Origin: an uncultured Synergistales bacterium
GTDB taxonomy: Bacteria > Synergistota > Synergistia > Synergistales > Aminobacteriaceae
DNA length: 8,114 nucleotides
Direction: 5' to 3'
Assembly: GCA_905233335.1 (NCBI GenBank)
Contig: CAJOED010000036.1
Coordinates: 1 to 8,114, forward strand
The notes beneath the pieces were generated by a model. That model searched no databases, was not told where the DNA came from, and saw only the letters and a program-made list of their open reading frames with translations. The position numbers and the translations under genes were made by a program. Of the stretch, positions 6,466-8,114 are shown piece after piece (position 1 is the first letter of the stretch; every line of letters begins with the position of its first letter).

Positions 6466-6867
6466 TCACTTCAACAGATACGACAGCGGATTCACAACCC
6501 CGCAAACTATTTCTGCCTTAGTCCTGCCTTCAGGAGCACCCTTTGCCAACATCACTACACGAAAAATTACCTCTTCATGCTGTGATATGCTCTGGACTTT
6601 CCCGGACACACCGCCGACTCTTGCGCGCATGCCCTCACGGACTCTCCCTGCGTCATCAATCGTCAGGAACGCAACCGAAACTCCTTCTCGCGTGTATGCG
6701 TCAACAGAAATTACCTGCTCAATTCGTCCCGTGAATATCCATAAGAAAAATCCGGCAAGCAGAACTAATACAGCAGAAAGAAACAGCCACACTCCCGGTG
6801 TAGTTGCGCGTATATAATTATTCAGTTGTTCAGGTGATGTTATGTGTATAAATTTTTGCTCAGACAT
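6466..6867 (-). CDS. Short HlyD-like adaptor of the NHLP-type export system
   Basis: The product is a 133-residue membrane-anchored accessory protein for the ABC exporter, like the N- and C-terminal parts of NHLP secretion proteins (TIGR03794-like). The cytoplasmic start carries SPEQLNNYIRATTPGVW (residues 11-27), a hallmark of that family. One membrane helix follows at about 26-45 (WLFLSAVLVLLAGFFLWIF), then a beta-rich region with VREGMRARVGGVSGKVQSIS and an ending NPLSYLLK. Full-length adaptors carry a long coiled-coil hairpin and lipoyl lobes between these parts; here they are absent, so this is either a minimal form or a product of internal deletion. The frame is clean, which favours a minimal form. 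The ATG at 6867 is preferred to a TTG at 6882, although neither has a strong ribosome site. It is first in the operon, and its stop lies 9 nt before the next open frame. Confidence 0.72.
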   Translation of the reverse strand: MSEQKFIHITSPEQLNNYIRATTPGVWLFLSAVLVLLAGFFLWIFTGRIEQVISVDAYTREGVSVAFLTIDDAGRVREGMRARVGGVSGKVQSISQHEEVIFRVVMLAKGAPEGRTKAEIVCGVVNPLSYLLK

Positions 6868-6996
6868 AATGTCAATACTCAATCACAAAAAATAGATTGT
6901 ATAATATATTAGAAAAAAAAAAAAATCATGCGTTATTCTACTGAATGTTGTATAATGCACTAACACAAATTTTTTTTATACAAAGGAGGAAATGAC
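6868..6996. promoter_or_regulatory. Divergent promoter region between export operon and lipoprotein
   Basis: This is an AT-rich stretch of 129 nt. For the lipoprotein (plus strand) the best -10 is TATAAT at 6951-6956, with no good -35 at the usual distance but an A13 tract (6913-6925) that could act as an UP-type element. For the export operon (minus strand) the best -10 is TACAAT at 6901-6896, with only a T-rich -35. The 8-mer TTGTATAA occurs at 6897-6904 and 6948-6955 and inverted at 6976-6983. The inverted pair frames the expected lipoprotein transcription start and could be an operator. Boxes are seen; function is inferred. Confidence 0.4.
6982..6989 (+). promoter_or_regulatory. Strong ribosome binding site of the lipoprotein gene
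   Basis: AAAGGAGG lies 7 nt before the ATG at 6997, a near-perfect match to the anti-Shine-Dalgarno sequence. It suggests high translation and fixes the start. Confidence 0.88.
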
Positions 6997-8114
6997 ATGA
7001 ATCGCAAAATCTTCTACTCAATCATTGCGGTAATGTTATTAGTGTTCTTTGCTCTGAGTGTGGGAGGATGCGGCTCTGATACGCACGACAACTTCTACAA
7101 TGAAGAGACAGATGGCAATGGTGGTAATGGTGGTAATGGCGGTAATGGCGAAACTAACACTGACCCCAGCAACGGCGGAGGCTCGGACACCAACACAACA
7201 CCGACCGATACGATAGGCCCTGACGACGTAAGTTCCTCATCAGGTACTCTCGACAGCGCAATTGCGACACTCATAGCTGCTATCGAAGTACCAGACCCGA
7301 CGGACACAGCCAAACCGACTCCGTCAGCAGTGAACGGCAACGGCGAGGTTTCAGCGAAAATGGCTATGGGCGTGAACGTTGCACTTGATCTCGAAACAGA
7401 AGGAGACAGCGACGGCGACAACAAACTTGACATTATCGATTTCGACGGAGTAGAGCAGCTCTACGCACCTGAAGCAGGAACGATAGTCAGCGGTGAAGTA
7501 CCACTCATGATGTGGATGGACGCTCTCCCCAGTCAGTCAAGCCCCGACGTAATAGTAACGTCATTTGCGGCAGGTGTTGAGTACACAGTGGAGTTCTCAA
7601 AGAATCTGGCTGAACCTCTCGGCGGTCGTATGGCTGACATCGAGATATACGGCCCGGACGGAAAAATACTTCCGACAGAAGTTACCGTTTACCCGGATGG
7701 CGAACCGTCAATGATACTTCACACGTTCACGCCCACAGCAACAGGAAAGCACGTAATCCTAATCTGCAACGCAAACGGGAACACAGACAGCAATACAGAG
7801 ACGGATTCTGTAGTGTTCGTGTACAAGGAAATGAAAGGCTCTGACGGCCAGAACGGATACTTCTCACGTTTCGTTATCAAGAATGAGGACGGCGAAACAT
7901 ATAGCGAAATGGACATCAACGAGATAATACAGCTCCGCAAGAAATACCTCGAAGTCAACGGATACTTCCTTGATGAAGTCTACGGTTCAGATAATGTTGG
8001 CGACGGAAGCAGAAACAGAAACGCCGCCGGTGTACAGACAGAAGAGAGTGAAGGGTACAACGACTTCATGGACATTCTGAACTACAAAGCCGGATACGCT
8101 GACGAGGGAGACGA
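6997..8114 (+). CDS. Large lipoprotein of unknown function (3' end outside window)
   Basis: At least 372 residues are open to the window edge. It has a charged start (MNRK), a hydrophobic stretch at about 5-22 and a lipobox ending VGGC, so signal peptidase II should cleave before Cys25 and the mature protein would be lipid-anchored outside the inner membrane. Residues 40-51 are an Asn-Gly-Gly repeat within a Gly/Asp/Thr/Ser-rich linker to about residue 85. An EF-hand-like loop at 137-148 has Asp at positions 1, 3, 5 and 12 (DSDGDNKLDIID), with Asn where Gly is usual. Residues 190-260 look beta-rich, with AGVEYTVEFS and TPTATGKHVIL spaced as in pre-peptidase C-terminal type domains; this is a loose resemblance. 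The family is not recognised. It is divergent from the export operon, and no link to its function is shown. The lipobox argues against it being the NHLP cargo. Confidence 0.85.
   Translation, partial: MNRKIFYSIIAVMLLVFFALSVGGCGSDTHDNFYNEETDGNGGNGGNGGNGETNTDPSNGGGSDTNTTPTDTIGPDDVSSSSGTLDSAIATLIAAIEVPDPTDTAKPTPSAVNGNGEVSAKMAMGVNVALDLETEGDSDGDNKLDIIDFDGVEQLYAPEAGTIVSGEVPLMMWMDALPSQSSPDVIVTSFAAGVEYTVEFSKNLAEPLGGRMADIEIYGPDGKILPTEVTVYPDGEPSMILHTFTPTATGKHVILICNANGNTDSNTETDSVVFVYKEMKGSDGQNGYFSRFVIKNEDGETYSEMDINEIIQLRKKYLEVNGYFLDEVYGSDNVGDGSRNRNAAGVQTEESEGYNDFMDILNYKAGYADEGD
7114..7149 (+). repeat. In-frame 9-nt microsatellite coding Gly/Asn repeats
   Basis: Four units of GGYAATGGY encode a run of Gly-Asn-Gly just after the lipid anchor. 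The unit is a multiple of three, so copy changes would lengthen or shorten the linker without breaking the frame. Confidence 0.8.

Noticed and set aside
6870..6875. Perfect TTGACA on the minus strand as a -35 box
   Set aside because: The matching -10 would fall inside the adaptor coding region, and the candidates there are poor, so it would not drive the first gene.
6868..6882. TTG at 6882 as the adaptor start
   Set aside because: It would add five residues with no good ribosome site. The ATG at 6867 gives MSEQKFIHITSPEQL, matching the family start.
7095..7433. Minus-strand ORF of 112 residues rich in Ser, Pro and Leu
   Set aside because: It is antisense to the lipoprotein, which has a strong ribosome site and lipobox. 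Its composition is the mirror of the Gly/Asp/Thr-rich linker.

Overview
The window looks like part of an anaerobic bacterial chromosome of roughly 50% GC. It carries strong AGGAGG-type ribosome sites, a lipoprotein and a dual-ABC peptide export cassette. My impression is a gut or rumen type such as Synergistota, but nothing here proves the taxon.

Left edge (1-328): the first 39 codons of a 6-phosphofructokinase gene run off the window on the minus strand, with a good ribosome site and a recognisable promoter. Next to it is a stretch that looks like a recombination scar: a possible C-terminal gene scrap on the minus strand abuts the 5'-truncated start of a glycosyltransferase on the plus strand. 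Positions 257-1862 hold that two-domain glycosyltransferase, with a GT-A-like first half and a GT-D-fold second half. The halves are split by an 11-G homopolymer; ten Gs would join them into one frame.

Centre (1865-6867, minus strand): an export operon of the NHLP/NHLM type. In transcription order it has a very short HlyD-like adaptor, a small Cys-rich ORF made of a 66-nt DNA repeat, a C39-peptidase/permease/ATPase, and a second permease/ATPase without a peptidase. The genes are packed by stop/start overlaps (9-nt gap, 4-nt overlap, 8-nt overlap). The peptidase-transporter is broken by one base between its membrane domain and its ATPase domain, next to a Thr/Asp-rich repeat linker. No NHLP or Nif11 leader peptide and no RiPP-modifying enzyme is visible, so the cargo is unknown. 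The Cys-rich ORF is the only candidate inside the window and is a speculative one.

Right edge (6868-8114): an AT-rich divergent promoter region with repeated TTGTATAA motifs and an A13 tract, then a long lipoprotein of unknown function. It has a lipobox Cys25, an Asn-Gly-Gly microsatellite linker and an EF-hand-like loop, and it runs off the window.

Together: if intact, the cassette would recognise a leader peptide, cleave it after a double-glycine-type site with the C39 domain, and export the product through a two-ATPase transporter helped by the adaptor. Two single-base, homopolymer-associated frame breaks and one 5' truncation suggest phase variation, decay or homopolymer sequencing errors. 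Reads across 1223-1233 and 4821-4824 would decide this.
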